Assembly: GCF_014836675.1 (NCBI RefSeq)
Contig: NZ_JACSQK010000009.1
Coordinates: forward strand, 90,840-154,839
Reading direction: 5' to 3'
Origin: Comamonas avium
Lineage (GTDB): Bacteria; Pseudomonadota; Gammaproteobacteria; Burkholderiales; Burkholderiaceae_C
DNA length: 64,000 nucleotides
Shown here: in pieces, positions 57,062 through 64,000 of the stretch
Numbering within the stretch: position 1 is the first letter of the stretch
How the letters are laid out: every line of letters begins with the position of its first letter
Notes under the pieces: model-generated
What the model saw: only the letters and a program-made list of their open reading frames with translations
Databases searched by the model: none
What the model was told of the DNA's origin: nothing
Made by a program: the position numbers and the translations under genes

Positions 57062-57775
57062 CTACCTGAGTTGCAAGCTGCCTTGCGTGCCAGCCACTGC
57101 ATTGCGCGCTGCCATGCGGCCCAGGCGGGTAGTGCAGGTGGATGCCAACTGCGTCAGCGTTTGTGCATCCACCATCATGCTGTCATCGATTGCGCTGTGG
57201 AAGCGTTCAATCGGCATCACGTAGGCGTTGCGGTCAACCGGCTTGACCCGGGCCACCGCGCCGTCTTCGGCGGTGGCATCAAAGCGCAGCATGTAGCGGT
57301 TGAGTTGCCAGTCTTGGCCCTGCATCACCGCATCAAAAACCGATTGGTACACCTCTGCTGTTGCCACCAGCGCGGCGCGGTGGGCGAGGGCGATTTGGTT
57401 GGGGTCATAGGCAGGCTGGCTGTAGCTGCCAGTCTTGCGAATGCTGGGCAGAACTTCGCCTGTGACCCAATCAGAGAACTTTTCCGCTTCTGGCTTGCGG
57501 CTTCGCAGAACAAGACGGTACAGGCCTGATTCGTTGATGATGGTGAGATTTGGATTGCCACCAGAGGTACTACGCACAATTTGCGTAGAAGCCTTTTGGT
57601 GTTCACCAAGATTGCGCGCCGCATCTGGGGCGTTGCGATAGCCCAGTGCTTCGGCTACATCAGCCGCAACAAACCAAGGTTCGCCATCACGCATGACGAC
57701 GCGCACGTTGTGCGTGCCAAAGCTGAAGGTGGATTCGGATGTACTGGCATTGATAGCCAAGGTGGATTGCGACAT
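57062..57775 (-). CDS. Antirepressor with BRO-N domain
   Basis: Residues 10-120 form a BRO-N domain (HNVRVVMRDGEPWFVAADVAEALGYRNAPDAARNLGEHQKAST...NESGLYRLVLRSRKPEAEKFSDWVTGEVLPSIRKTGSY). The last 100 residues (YQSVFDAVMQGQDWQLNRYMLRF...PVDRNAYVMPIERFHSAIDD) are closely related to the end of the KilA-N antirepressor at 45999. GAGGAG lies just before the ATG at 57775. A C4-type RNA upstream carries sequences complementary to this ribosome site, so translation is probably silenced in the lysogen. Confidence 0.88.
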   Translation of the reverse strand: MSQSTLAINASTSESTFSFGTHNVRVVMRDGEPWFVAADVAEALGYRNAPDAARNLGEHQKASTQIVRSTSGGNPNLTIINESGLYRLVLRSRKPEAEKFSDWVTGEVLPSIRKTGSYSQPAYDPNQIALAHRAALVATAEVYQSVFDAVMQGQDWQLNRYMLRFDATAEDGAVARVKPVDRNAYVMPIERFHSAIDDSMMVDAQTLTQLASTCTTRLGRMAARNAVAGTQGSLQLR

Positions 57776-57837
57776 GGACTGCTCCTCATTGAGACTTATG
57801 AAGCCCCATGGAGCGTTCTTACGCGCAACCATGAGGC

Positions 57838-57916
57838 GGCCGGGAGGTTAAGAACCTGGAATGAGCCAGGCGGACTTCTTCCCCTTGCGGGTGTTGTATC
57901 CGTCGCCCTCCCGGCC
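57838..57916 (-). ncRNA. C4-type antisense RNA in the antirepressor leader
   Basis: On the minus strand a closing stem GGCCGGGAGG/CCTCCCGGCC (57916-57907 with 57847-57838) encloses a hairpin CCTGG-CTCATT-CCAGG (57870-57855). The exposed loop CTCATT is complementary to AATGAG at the antirepressor ribosome site (57790-57785). GTTCTTA (57855-57849) is complementary to TAAGAAC in the leader (inside 57824-57813). A second pair of the same targets lies upstream (about 58019-58012 and 58004-57999). This is the design of P1/P7 c4 RNA, which silences ant by antisense pairing. Confidence 0.8.
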
Positions 57917-58044
57917 ATAAGTCAAACGTCAGTGCAAAGTACAGACGCGCAAATTCCGGGCGCAAAAAAACCGCTAGCTATCGGGTGCGGCTCTTCCGCT
58001 CATTCAAAGGAGTTCTTACGCTCCATCCCTTTCGAGACGCCTTC

Positions 58045-58072
58045 AGTATAGCGCGAGTACTTTGGTTGGCAA
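58045..58072 (-). promoter_or_regulatory. Leftward promoter of the C4/antirepressor operon
   Basis: On the minus strand TTGCCA (58072-58067), 16 bases and TATACT (58050-58045) match sigma-70 hexamers well. Transcription would start near 58038 and pass through the upstream target pair, the C4 RNA and then the antirepressor gene. Confidence 0.7.
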
Positions 58073-58147
58073 GTGTCAGCATTTGTATCTGAGAGGCAGC
58101 TAATATCCAGCTTCAACAAGAAACAGTATGAGCAAGAGGGAGCGAGC

Positions 58148-60481
58148 GTGATAGCAAAGAAGCCGTATGGCCGGAGGTTAAGAGACTTTTACCCTCTTAG
58201 ACCTGGAGAAAAAAAACTTTTAGACGCATGTAAAAAAGGTGAGCCTGCGATCCTTGATTACTACGGTGTTCCTAGACTAGCGAAAGACAACAGAGTTGTT
58301 CGTGCTGATTTTTTGCGATTTTTGCTATTGGGTGGCGATGAGCATGTAATTATTCACGAAAAAGGTTTGTGCTTAATTGGCGCATACATTTTTGGAAAGC
58401 TTGATTTAAGTGGATGTCAGATTAATTTTAATGTTTTACTTGAAAAATGCCGTTTTCATAAAGAAATATCTGCCCTAGATACAAAATTTAATGGTCCTTT
58501 AAGTTTACAAGGGAGCCACCTTGAAAATGGATTGATAGCAGATCGTTTGCAATGTGTTTCAAGTGTTTTTTTAAAACATGTCAAATCAAGTGGGCAAATT
58601 TTATTGCGTGGTGCGCATATTGGTGGCAGTCTATATTTTGACGGTGCAAATTTGGATTCTAACCAAAGCAAGGTTCTAGGTGCCGATCAAATAAATGTTG
58701 CAGGCAATGTAATTCTTGGAGGGGGATTTAAGTCTAAAGGTAGTGTTAGATTAATTGGCGCAAATATTGGAGGTAATTTTAGCTGCTCTGGCGGGTATTT
58801 TGAAAGTAACGGCGAAGAAGCATTGCTCATTGATCGTGTAAATGTTGTGGGAAGCGTAAATCTTGGAAAAGGTTTCACGGCAAAAGGTGAGGTTCGATTA
58901 GTTAGTGCAAAAATTGGTAGTAACTTGAGTTGTATTGATGGGTATTTTGAATGTATTGAAGGTGATGCTTTAAGTGCAGATCGATTGAATATCAATGGTG
59001 ATGTGATTCTTCGGGATGGATTTATAGCGAAGGGGGCAGTGCGACTGAATGGAGCAACGGTTAACGGCGGTCTAGATTGCACGAATGGGGTATTCGAAGC
59101 TAAAAAAGATTTTGCTTTGAATGCAAGTGGTTTAAATGTTAATCAGTCGGTCAAACTTAAGAAAAGTTCTTTTTCTAAAGGTGGTGTGAGTTTTGAGGGG
59201 GCTCAGATTGGAGGGGACTTGGATTTTTCTGGCGGGAAATTTGAGGCCCCAAAAGATCAAGTTTTACAAATTAGTGGAGCTAAAATTGGTGGGGATGTTC
59301 TGTTGAGGGCTAATTTCTTAGCAAAAGGTGAAGTGCTTCTTGTAGGTGCGAAAATTGGCGGTGACATAGATTGTTCCAATGGTCATTTTGAATTTCCTGA
59401 TGGGGATGCCTTAAGTATTGACCGTGCAGAAATTAATGGTGGAGTTTTTTTTACGGATGAATTTTCGGCTAAAGGAGGGGTGAGATTATTAGGAACGAGA
59501 ATAAACGGTGATTTAGATTGTTTCGGTGGGAAATTTGAATCATTGTCAGATTATTCGCTATACTTGGACTCCGCAGTTGTGTGTGGTGCATGGCAACTAA
59601 AAAAATTGCCTGTGAAAGCTGTTATCAAGGCATCGCATTTTGAAGTGTCAGTGCTTGAAGATGACCCAGATATGTGGGCTGACGGAAGTGCGCTGGATGG
59701 CTTGCGTTATGCCGCTCTTGGTATTACAGCGTCGAAAAAAGGGAGCGAGCGAGCAAAGTGGTTAAAAAGACTTTCTGATAATCAGGTCAATTCTGCAGAA
59801 TTTCGTCCCCAACCGTGGCGTCAAATACAGAGAGTTTTACGAGAAATTGGGCATATAGAAGATGCTCAGTTGGTGGGGATTGCTTATGAAAGAAAACGGA
59901 GAGATGTAGGCCAGGTGGGGGAGTCTGCACCAGAAACTAATTGGTTTTTTGCAAAGTGGAGACTATTAGTTAATAGCTCTCTGCATTGGTGGTTTGGCTT
60001 ATTGGCTGGATATGGTTATCGCCCCACTCGTTTAATAACTTGGATGTTCGCAGTATGGTTGGTCTGTGGAGGAGCTTATTGGCATTTGTCACTAGCTCCA
60101 TACAGGGCCATCGCACCCTCTGCACCGTTAATTTTTCAGGATGCAAGTTACATCAATTGCCAGCCTGACCAACCAGGGCCACCGCAACCGCCAGCCAATT
60201 GGTATCTATGTGATGAACTGCGCAGTGAATACGCCACCTTCAGTCCGCTTGCCTATTCGCTGGACTTGATGTTGCCAGTGGTGGATTTGGGGCAGGAAAA
60301 AGCGTGGGGTGCATTCATTCCGGCGGCCAATGCTGTTTGGTGGAAGGAGCTGTTCACGCACTGGGCACCGGGGCACGTGGTGCGCCTGATCACTTGGTTC
60401 CAGATTTTGTTTGGTTGGGTGAGTAGCCTGCTGCTGGTTGCCATCATCTCGGGCTTCTCTCGTCGCAATGATGAGAGTTAA
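58148..60481 (+). CDS. AT-rich beta-helix protein with C-terminal membrane segments (777 aa)
   Basis: After a basic start (KKPYGRRLRDFYPLRPGEKKLLDACKKGEPA) the protein has at least six repeats of about 45 residues. Their pattern is GDVILxxGFxAKGxVRLxGAxIxGxLxCxxGxFE, predicting a pentapeptide-like beta-helix (to about residue 500). A linker and two to three membrane segments follow (LLAGYGYRPTRLITWMFAVWLVC and LITWFQILFGWVSSLLLVAIISGF). Related proteins are annotated only as membrane-associated. The GTG at 58148 has GGGAG; a GTG at 58073 would lie on the divergent promoter. The repeats are AT-rich, the last 350 bases GC-rich. Confidence 0.75.
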   Translation: MIAKKPYGRRLRDFYPLRPGEKKLLDACKKGEPAILDYYGVPRLAKDNRVVRADFLRFLLLGGDEHVIIHEKGLCLIGAYIFGKLDLSGCQINFNVLLEKCRFHKEISALDTKFNGPLSLQGSHLENGLIADRLQCVSSVFLKHVKSSGQILLRGAHIGGSLYFDGANLDSNQSKVLGADQINVAGNVILGGGFKSKGSVRLIGANIGGNFSCSGGYFESNGEEALLIDRVNVVGSVNLGKGFTAKGEVRLVSAKIGSNLSCIDGYFECIEGDALSADRLNINGDVILRDGFIAKGAVRLNGATVNGGLDCTNGVFEAKKDFALNASGLNVNQSVKLKKSSFSKGGVSFEGAQIGGDLDFSGGKFEAPKDQVLQISGAKIGGDVLLRANFLAKGEVLLVGAKIGGDIDCSNGHFEFPDGDALSIDRAEINGGVFFTDEFSAKGGVRLLGTRINGDLDCFGGKFESLSDYSLYLDSAVVCGAWQLKKLPVKAVIKASHFEVSVLEDDPDMWADGSALDGLRYAALGITASKKGSERAKWLKRLSDNQVNSAEFRPQPWRQIQRVLREIGHIEDAQLVGIAYERKRRDVGQVGESAPETNWFFAKWRLLVNSSLHWWFGLLAGYGYRPTRLITWMFAVWLVCGGAYWHLSLAPYRAIAPSAPLIFQDASYINCQPDQPGPPQPPANWYLCDELRSEYATFSPLAYSLDLMLPVVDLGQEKAWGAFIPAANAVWWKELFTHWAPGHVVRLITWFQILFGWVSSLLLVAIISGFSRRNDES

Positions 60482-60563
60482 TGATTTCAGGTGCACATAG
60501 GCACCCCGGCTAGGTAAGCCATGCCCAATTCCAGACACTTGTCTGCAAGAAGGCAAGCCCCTA

Positions 60564-60589
60564 AACCGCCGCCTTCGGGCGGTTTTTTT
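60564..60589 (+). terminator. Terminator ahead of the lysis block
   Basis: ACCGCC, GCCTTCG region and GGCGGT form the stem, followed by seven T. The late-block motif starts four bases later. Confidence 0.85.
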
Positions 60590-60592
60590 GTG

Positions 60593-60604
60593 CCCAGCAT
60601 AGGG
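60593..60604 (+). promoter_or_regulatory. Late-block motif CCCAGCATAGGG, copy 6
   Basis: It follows the terminator directly, is followed by CATAGGGG (a partial second copy) and lies 69 bases before the holin gene. Confidence 0.7.
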
Positions 60605-60673
60605 CATAGGGGATTGCGATGCAGCCGCAACACTGGCGGCAACCAACAGGGCACCAGATAGGGACGCACCCCC

Positions 60674-60940
60674 ATGAAAGTTGAAACAGCAATTGAAGCC
60701 GCGAACGCTGCAGCCGTTGGCAGCAAAACCACCTTGGCAGGATCTGCGACCGCAGGGTTTGGTTGGGCCACATCCAGCGCGTTCTTTGGCTGGGTGGGCA
60801 TTGTGATTGCGCTGCTGGGCTTGGCGGTGAACTTTTACTTTCGACGCAAAGAGCATGGACTGCGTTTGCGTGACGACGCCCGCAGCGAAGAAGAGCACCA
60901 GGCGCGCATGCGGGCGATCAAAGGGGGTTGTGATGTTTAG
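60674..60940 (+). CDS. Holin
   Basis: This 88-residue protein has a small N-terminal part, a membrane region (about residues 20-55, including FGWATSSAFFGWVGIVIALLGLAVNFYF) and a highly charged tail (RRKEHGLRLRDDARSEEEHQARMR), the classical holin layout. It would open the inner membrane at lysis time and release or activate the endolysin. It is the first of four packed lysis genes. Confidence 0.85.
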   Translation: MKVETAIEAANAAAVGSKTTLAGSATAGFGWATSSAFFGWVGIVIALLGLAVNFYFRRKEHGLRLRDDARSEEEHQARMRAIKGGCDV

Positions 60941-61403
60941 CAAAACCAGACTCATTGCCGCGATTGGTGTCAGTGCTGCCGCTCTTGTGGTGCCCTTGGT
61001 GGCTAAGTACGAGGGCACGGTGCTGGGCACCTACCGTGACCCGATTGGCATCATCACCGCATGCACCGGCCACACCGGGCCAGAGCTTCGCATGGGGCAA
61101 ACCTTCACGCGCCAGCAGTGCCAGGACATGCTCTACAAAGACCTGGTGCAGCACGCTGACGCGCTGGGCTGCATCACCCAGCCACTCACCGATGGCCAGC
61201 GTGCCGCCTTTTTAAGCTTTGCTTTCAACGTGGGGGAGGGGGCATTCTGCAAATCTACCCTTGTGCGCAAAGCCAATGCGGGCGATGTGCACGGCGCGTG
61301 CGCAGAGCTCAGCCGCTGGATCTATGCCGGCGGCAAGCAGCTACCCGGGCTGGTGCAGCGCCGTGCTGCAGAACGCCAGATGTGTGAAGGGGGCTTGGCA
61401 TGA
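60933..61403 (+). CDS. SAR-type endolysin, GH24 lysozyme
   Basis: This 156-residue enzyme cleaves peptidoglycan. The N-terminus (RLIAAIGVSAAALVVPLVA) is a weakly hydrophobic signal-anchor-release segment. The catalytic E-8-D-5-T triad is in KYEGTVLGTYRDPIGIITACTGHT, and ACTGHTG and LVQRRAAERQMC follow the RrrD/R21 group. It overlaps the holin gene by eight bases and the Rz gene by four (ATGA). Confidence 0.92.
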   Translation: MFSKTRLIAAIGVSAAALVVPLVAKYEGTVLGTYRDPIGIITACTGHTGPELRMGQTFTRQQCQDMLYKDLVQHADALGCITQPLTDGQRAAFLSFAFNVGEGAFCKSTLVRKANAGDVHGACAELSRWIYAGGKQLPGLVQRRAAERQMCEGGLA

Positions 61404-61849
61404 AGCCACAAACCATTGCAACCGCAGTGGGGGCGGCTTTGATCTTTGGTGCGGGCTGGGCGGCTAACGGCTGGCGGCTGGGCCAAGACATTGCACAGAT
61501 CCAGCTGACCCACACCCAGGAGCTGGCCGCACGTGATGCGGGCACCTTTGCTGTGGCCCAGGCCATCGATACCAATTACCAAGGGGCACTCAATGCATCT
61601 ATTCAAGAACAAGCACGCCTTGCTGGCGCTGCTGCTGTTGCCACTCGCAATGCTGGCCGGCTGCGCGAGCAACTCAGTGAAGCCGATAAGCGCATTGCCA
61701 CAGCTTCCGCTGCCGCCGTCCGCGACTACGCCGCAACCGCAAACAAGCTACTCAGACAGTGCAGCGACAGATACGCAGAGCTGGCTGCAAGAGCTGATGG
61801 CCACGCCCTTGATGCAAGGGTCTGCAGGGCAGCGTGGCCAGTGAATTGA
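61400..61849 (+). CDS. Rz: Inner-membrane spanin Rz
   Basis: This 149-residue protein has an N-terminal membrane anchor (IATAVGAALIFGAGWAANGW) and a long periplasmic coiled coil (QIQLTHTQELAARDAGTFAVAQAID...LREQLSEADKRIATASAAAVRDYAATANKLL). A short Cys-containing end follows. With Rz1 it spans the periplasm and fuses the membranes in the last lysis step. Confidence 0.88.
   Translation: MKPQTIATAVGAALIFGAGWAANGWRLGQDIAQIQLTHTQELAARDAGTFAVAQAIDTNYQGALNASIQEQARLAGAAAVATRNAGRLREQLSEADKRIATASAAAVRDYAATANKLLRQCSDRYAELAARADGHALDARVCRAAWPVN
61593..61844 (+). CDS. Rz1: Outer-membrane lipoprotein spanin Rz1 (embedded in Rz)
   Basis: This +1-frame gene lies wholly inside Rz. It encodes a lipoprotein signal (MHLFKNKHALLALLLLPLAM, lipobox LAGC) and a short Pro/Ser-rich mature part (KPISALPQLPLPPSATTPQPQ), the standard Rz1 design. 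AAGGGG lies before the ATG; the open frame from 61533 adds an unlikely extension. Confidence 0.88.
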   Translation: MHLFKNKHALLALLLLPLAMLAGCASNSVKPISALPQLPLPPSATTPQPQTSYSDSAATDTQSWLQELMATPLMQGSAGQRGQ

Positions 61850-62170
61850 CCTTCATAAAACATACGGCAAAACAAAAAACTACCAGCTTGAATCGCTGTG
61901 GGCAAGCGCAGTGGAGGGTGGGTTTTCTGTTTGCGCGTACACCACAGGCTGTTGCATTTTGATGCTGTATACGATTTTTTAATGAAGCGCTAGCAGTCAA
62001 TAGCGTGAGTGTCTGTATGGCACATCACCCCAAAATAACTGATTTCAGTGATAGACGTGGTTGTAAAAAGTTGTTAATTTTCTGTCCGTTTGAAATAACC
62101 AAAGTCCGCTAGAGAAGGTCTTTGGTGTGCATGCATACAGAAGTAAACACTGACTGAAAGCCTCGTTCGT
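61850..62170. other. Intergenic stretch between lysis genes and autotransporter
   Basis: About 320 bases, AT-rich toward the right. There is no supported gene, no clear terminator and no copy of the ssrA 3' end (no GGTTCAATTCCCGCC or CCAGCTCCACCA). If the prophage ended here, an attachment site would be expected in this stretch. Confidence 0.5.
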
Positions 62171-64000
62171 ATGAACCACATTTACCGCTCCATCTGGAAC
62201 GCCACACTGGGCTGCTGGGTGGCAGTCCCTGAAAACGCCCGCTCTAGCGGCAAGGGCAGCCGCAGTACGCGCTGCGCCAGCACCGCCGTTGGCGACAGAA
62301 GCCGCGCTGTGTTTGCGGTCATCCCTGTGGTGATGGCTTGCGCTTTGGCATGGCCGGAACTGGGCCATAGCGTACCGCTTACTTCGGTGACCGGTGAAGA
62401 GACCGTTGGCCACTGGGAGTCACCTTCATATTCAGCCAACAGCGATGCATGGATTGGTGGCGTAGGCGGTACGGGGGGGACGGGTACTACGGGTTCTTCA
62501 GGTTTCGGGGGAATTGGCTCGATGCTTCCGGGCTCTACTGGCACAGCGGGAACAGCAGGCGTTTTGAATGTGCTGGGAACGGTGAATTTAGACGCGGGCA
62601 GCTGGGTCGTCGGTGGCACAGGTGGTACGGGCGGTACGGGTGGTACGGGTGGTACGGGTGGTAGTTATCCCGTGTACATGCCCGCAGGCGCTGGTGGTTT
62701 GGGTGGGCTTGGTGGTGTCGGCGGTAGTGGCACGCTGAATATTGCAATTGGTGGCACGGTCACTGTGGCGGATACAGCCGTATTGATGCTGGGCGGTAGT
62801 ACTGGCAGCGCGGGTAGCACGGGTAACGCGGGTAGCCTTGGCGCTTCTTATCAAGCCCCTCCGATGTTGGGCGGCATAGATCCAATCACTCACACACCTA
62901 TTTACGTTCCAGGGATTATTTACCCCGGTGGTCAGGGTGGTCAGGGTGGTCAGGGCGGTCAGGGCGGTGCCGGCGGCAGCGGTACGCTGAATCTGTCAGG
63001 CAATTTGCAATTTCTGGGTAACAACAGCTTCATCATTAATGCCGGCAGCGCGCTGAATATTGGTAATGCCACATCAGGTGCTGCAATTGCTGGAAGCATT
63101 ACGGGGTTGGTGGACATTACCAACAATGGTGTGGTTAACTTTAACCAGTCGAATCCCAGCTACACCTTTGGCACGATCATCTCGGGTACCGGCAGTACCG
63201 TATTCAGGTCGACCGGTGTTACGACGCTGACTGGGGCCCATACTTACTCTGGCCCCACAACCGTCAATGCAGGTACCTTGCTGGTGAATGGCTCACTAGC
63301 GAATGGCGCTGTGCAGGTCAACAGTGGCGGAAAACTCGGCGGCAGCGGCACGCTAGGCGGCACGGTGGCGGTGGCTGATGGCGGCCATCTGTTAGGCGCA
63401 ACTGGATCCACGTTGAATGTGGGTTCGCTGGTGTTGGGTAACAACTCCAATTTCGACGTTGCCCTGGGTGCGCCGGCGGCAGGTGGTGGTAATCCGCTCG
63501 TCAATGTAACAGGGGATCTCACTTTGGGAGGTAGCCTCAACGTCAGTGACGCTGGCGGCTTTGGAAGCGGGGTTTACCGCCTGATCAATTACACCGGTGG
63601 TCTTACAAACAACCAAATTCAGATTGGCAATTTGCCAAGCGGTGTTGTGCAGGGTGATCTAGAACTGCAAACTGCGGTGGCCAATCAGGTGAACTTGGTG
63701 TACAGCGCACCGAATGTAGCCATCCAGTTCTGGGATGGCAGCCAGCTTAGTGCGAATGGAGCAGTGGACGGTGGTAACGGTACGTGGGGTGCCGGCACAA
63801 ATAACTGGACTGATGCAGATGGCCTTGTTAACCGTACATGGGCCAGCAACTTTGCTGTATTTGGTGGCACGGCAGGTACGGTGATTGTTGATGGTGCACA
63901 AACCATTAACGGCATGCAGTTCATCACTGATGGCTATACGTTGCAAGGCGGTACTGCGGGTTCACTGAAACTGGCCGGTGCTGTAGGTAACACGATTGTG
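62171..64000 (+). CDS. ESPR-type autotransporter (5' part, runs off the window)
   Basis: The open frame of 610 codons starts MNHIYRSIWNATLGCWVAVP, the extended signal-peptide region of large type V secreted proteins. A hydrophobic segment (FAVIPVVMACALAWPELGHS) follows. Two Gly-rich tandem tracts come next, GGT-type near 62612-62665 and GGQ-type near 62932-62967. Then come beta-helix strands with autotransporter-associated repeats (TLTGAHTYSGPTTVNAGTLLVNGSLANGAVQVNSGGKLGGSGTLGG). The C-terminal barrel lies outside. It is a surface adhesin candidate; whether it is host gene or prophage cargo is open. Confidence 0.85.
   Translation, partial: MNHIYRSIWNATLGCWVAVPENARSSGKGSRSTRCASTAVGDRSRAVFAVIPVVMACALAWPELGHSVPLTSVTGEETVGHWESPSYSANSDAWIGGVGGTGGTGTTGSSGFGGIGSMLPGSTGTAGTAGVLNVLGTVNLDAGSWVVGGTGGTGGTGGTGGTGGSYPVYMPAGAGGLGGLGGVGGSGTLNIAIGGTVTVADTAVLMLGGSTGSAGSTGNAGSLGASYQAPPMLGGIDPITHTPIYVPGIIYPGGQGGQGGQGGQGGAGGSGTLNLSGNLQFLGNNSFIINAGSALNIGNATSGAAIAGSITGLVDITNNGVVNFNQSNPSYTFGTIISGTGSTVFRSTGVTTLTGAHTYSGPTTVNAGTLLVNGSLANGAVQVNSGGKLGGSGTLGGTVAVADGGHLLGATGSTLNVGSLVLGNNSNFDVALGAPAAGGGNPLVNVTGDLTLGGSLNVSDAGGFGSGVYRLINYTGGLTNNQIQIGNLPSGVVQGDLELQTAVANQVNLVYSAPNVAIQFWDGSQLSANGAVDGGNGTWGAGTNNWTDADGLVNRTWASNFAVFGGTAGTVIVDGAQTINGMQFITDGYTLQGGTAGSLKLAGAVGNTIV

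Noticed and set aside
60206..61030. 274-codon leftward ORF at the lysis genes
   Set aside because: It overlaps the end of the beta-helix gene and the holin and carries no recognisable segment.
61850..62170. Right attachment site
   Set aside because: I searched by eye for the tmRNA 3' sequence and its complement and found nothing longer than a few bases.

Overview
The window is a betaproteobacterial chromosome segment, most likely Comamonadaceae (Comamonas-like). This rests on the ompA-type/ubiG/gph host block, the tmRNA tag ANDERFALAA and the style of the proteins. A large temperate podovirus-like prophage sits next to the tmRNA gene. Host genes fill 1-2043: an OmpA C-terminus, ubiG, gph and ssrA. 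From the integrase at 2168 to the Rz/Rz1 lysis genes at 61849 the content is phage. The window ends inside a large autotransporter gene (62171 onward). No second copy of the ssrA 3' end was found between the lysis genes and the autotransporter, so the right prophage edge is not fixed.

The control region is laid out like lambda. Two three-site operator clusters share the half-site rule TGAAT-N4-ATTCA. One (13454-13514) covers a leftward promoter and the other (15893-15950) lies between a cI-type S24 repressor and cro. Leftward from the first promoter runs an 11-kb early operon down to excisionase and integrase. It holds DUF2303, gp49/Sf6-66-like, HNH-like and many small genes, and at least eight leader-placed intrinsic terminators. 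Between the left operators and cI, in the lambda rex position, lie a membrane protein, two tiny ORFs and two small proteins that look like a diverged Cas2-fold pair. Rightward from cro come an O-like replication gene with seven internal iterons, a P-like gene, Rha, RusA, a NinG-HNH fusion and a wHTH regulator candidate.

A complete dCache methyl-accepting chemotaxis receptor with unexplained flanks interrupts the junction between early and late genes. The late region then reads rightward: terminase small subunit (with a histone H1-like tail), terminase large subunit, portal, scaffold, N4-gp56-like capsid, head-completion proteins and a 2266-residue polyvalent ejection-type protein (ParB-like, metallopeptidase, BECR-like nuclease and PLxRFG parts). 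At six places an identical-orientation motif, centred on CCCAGCATAGGG and often directly behind a terminator, precedes a late gene block.

Between the polyvalent protein and the tail genes lies an accessory island in the place of the P22 immI region: lipoprotein, KTSC protein, YefM-YoeB, Arc-like repressor and KilA-N antirepressor. Tail genes follow, including PPC-repeat and BNR-repeat fibre-like proteins. Next come a second antirepressor (BRO-N, sharing its C-terminal domain with the first) under a C4-type antisense RNA leader, an AT-rich beta-helix/membrane cargo protein, and holin, SAR endolysin, Rz and embedded Rz1.
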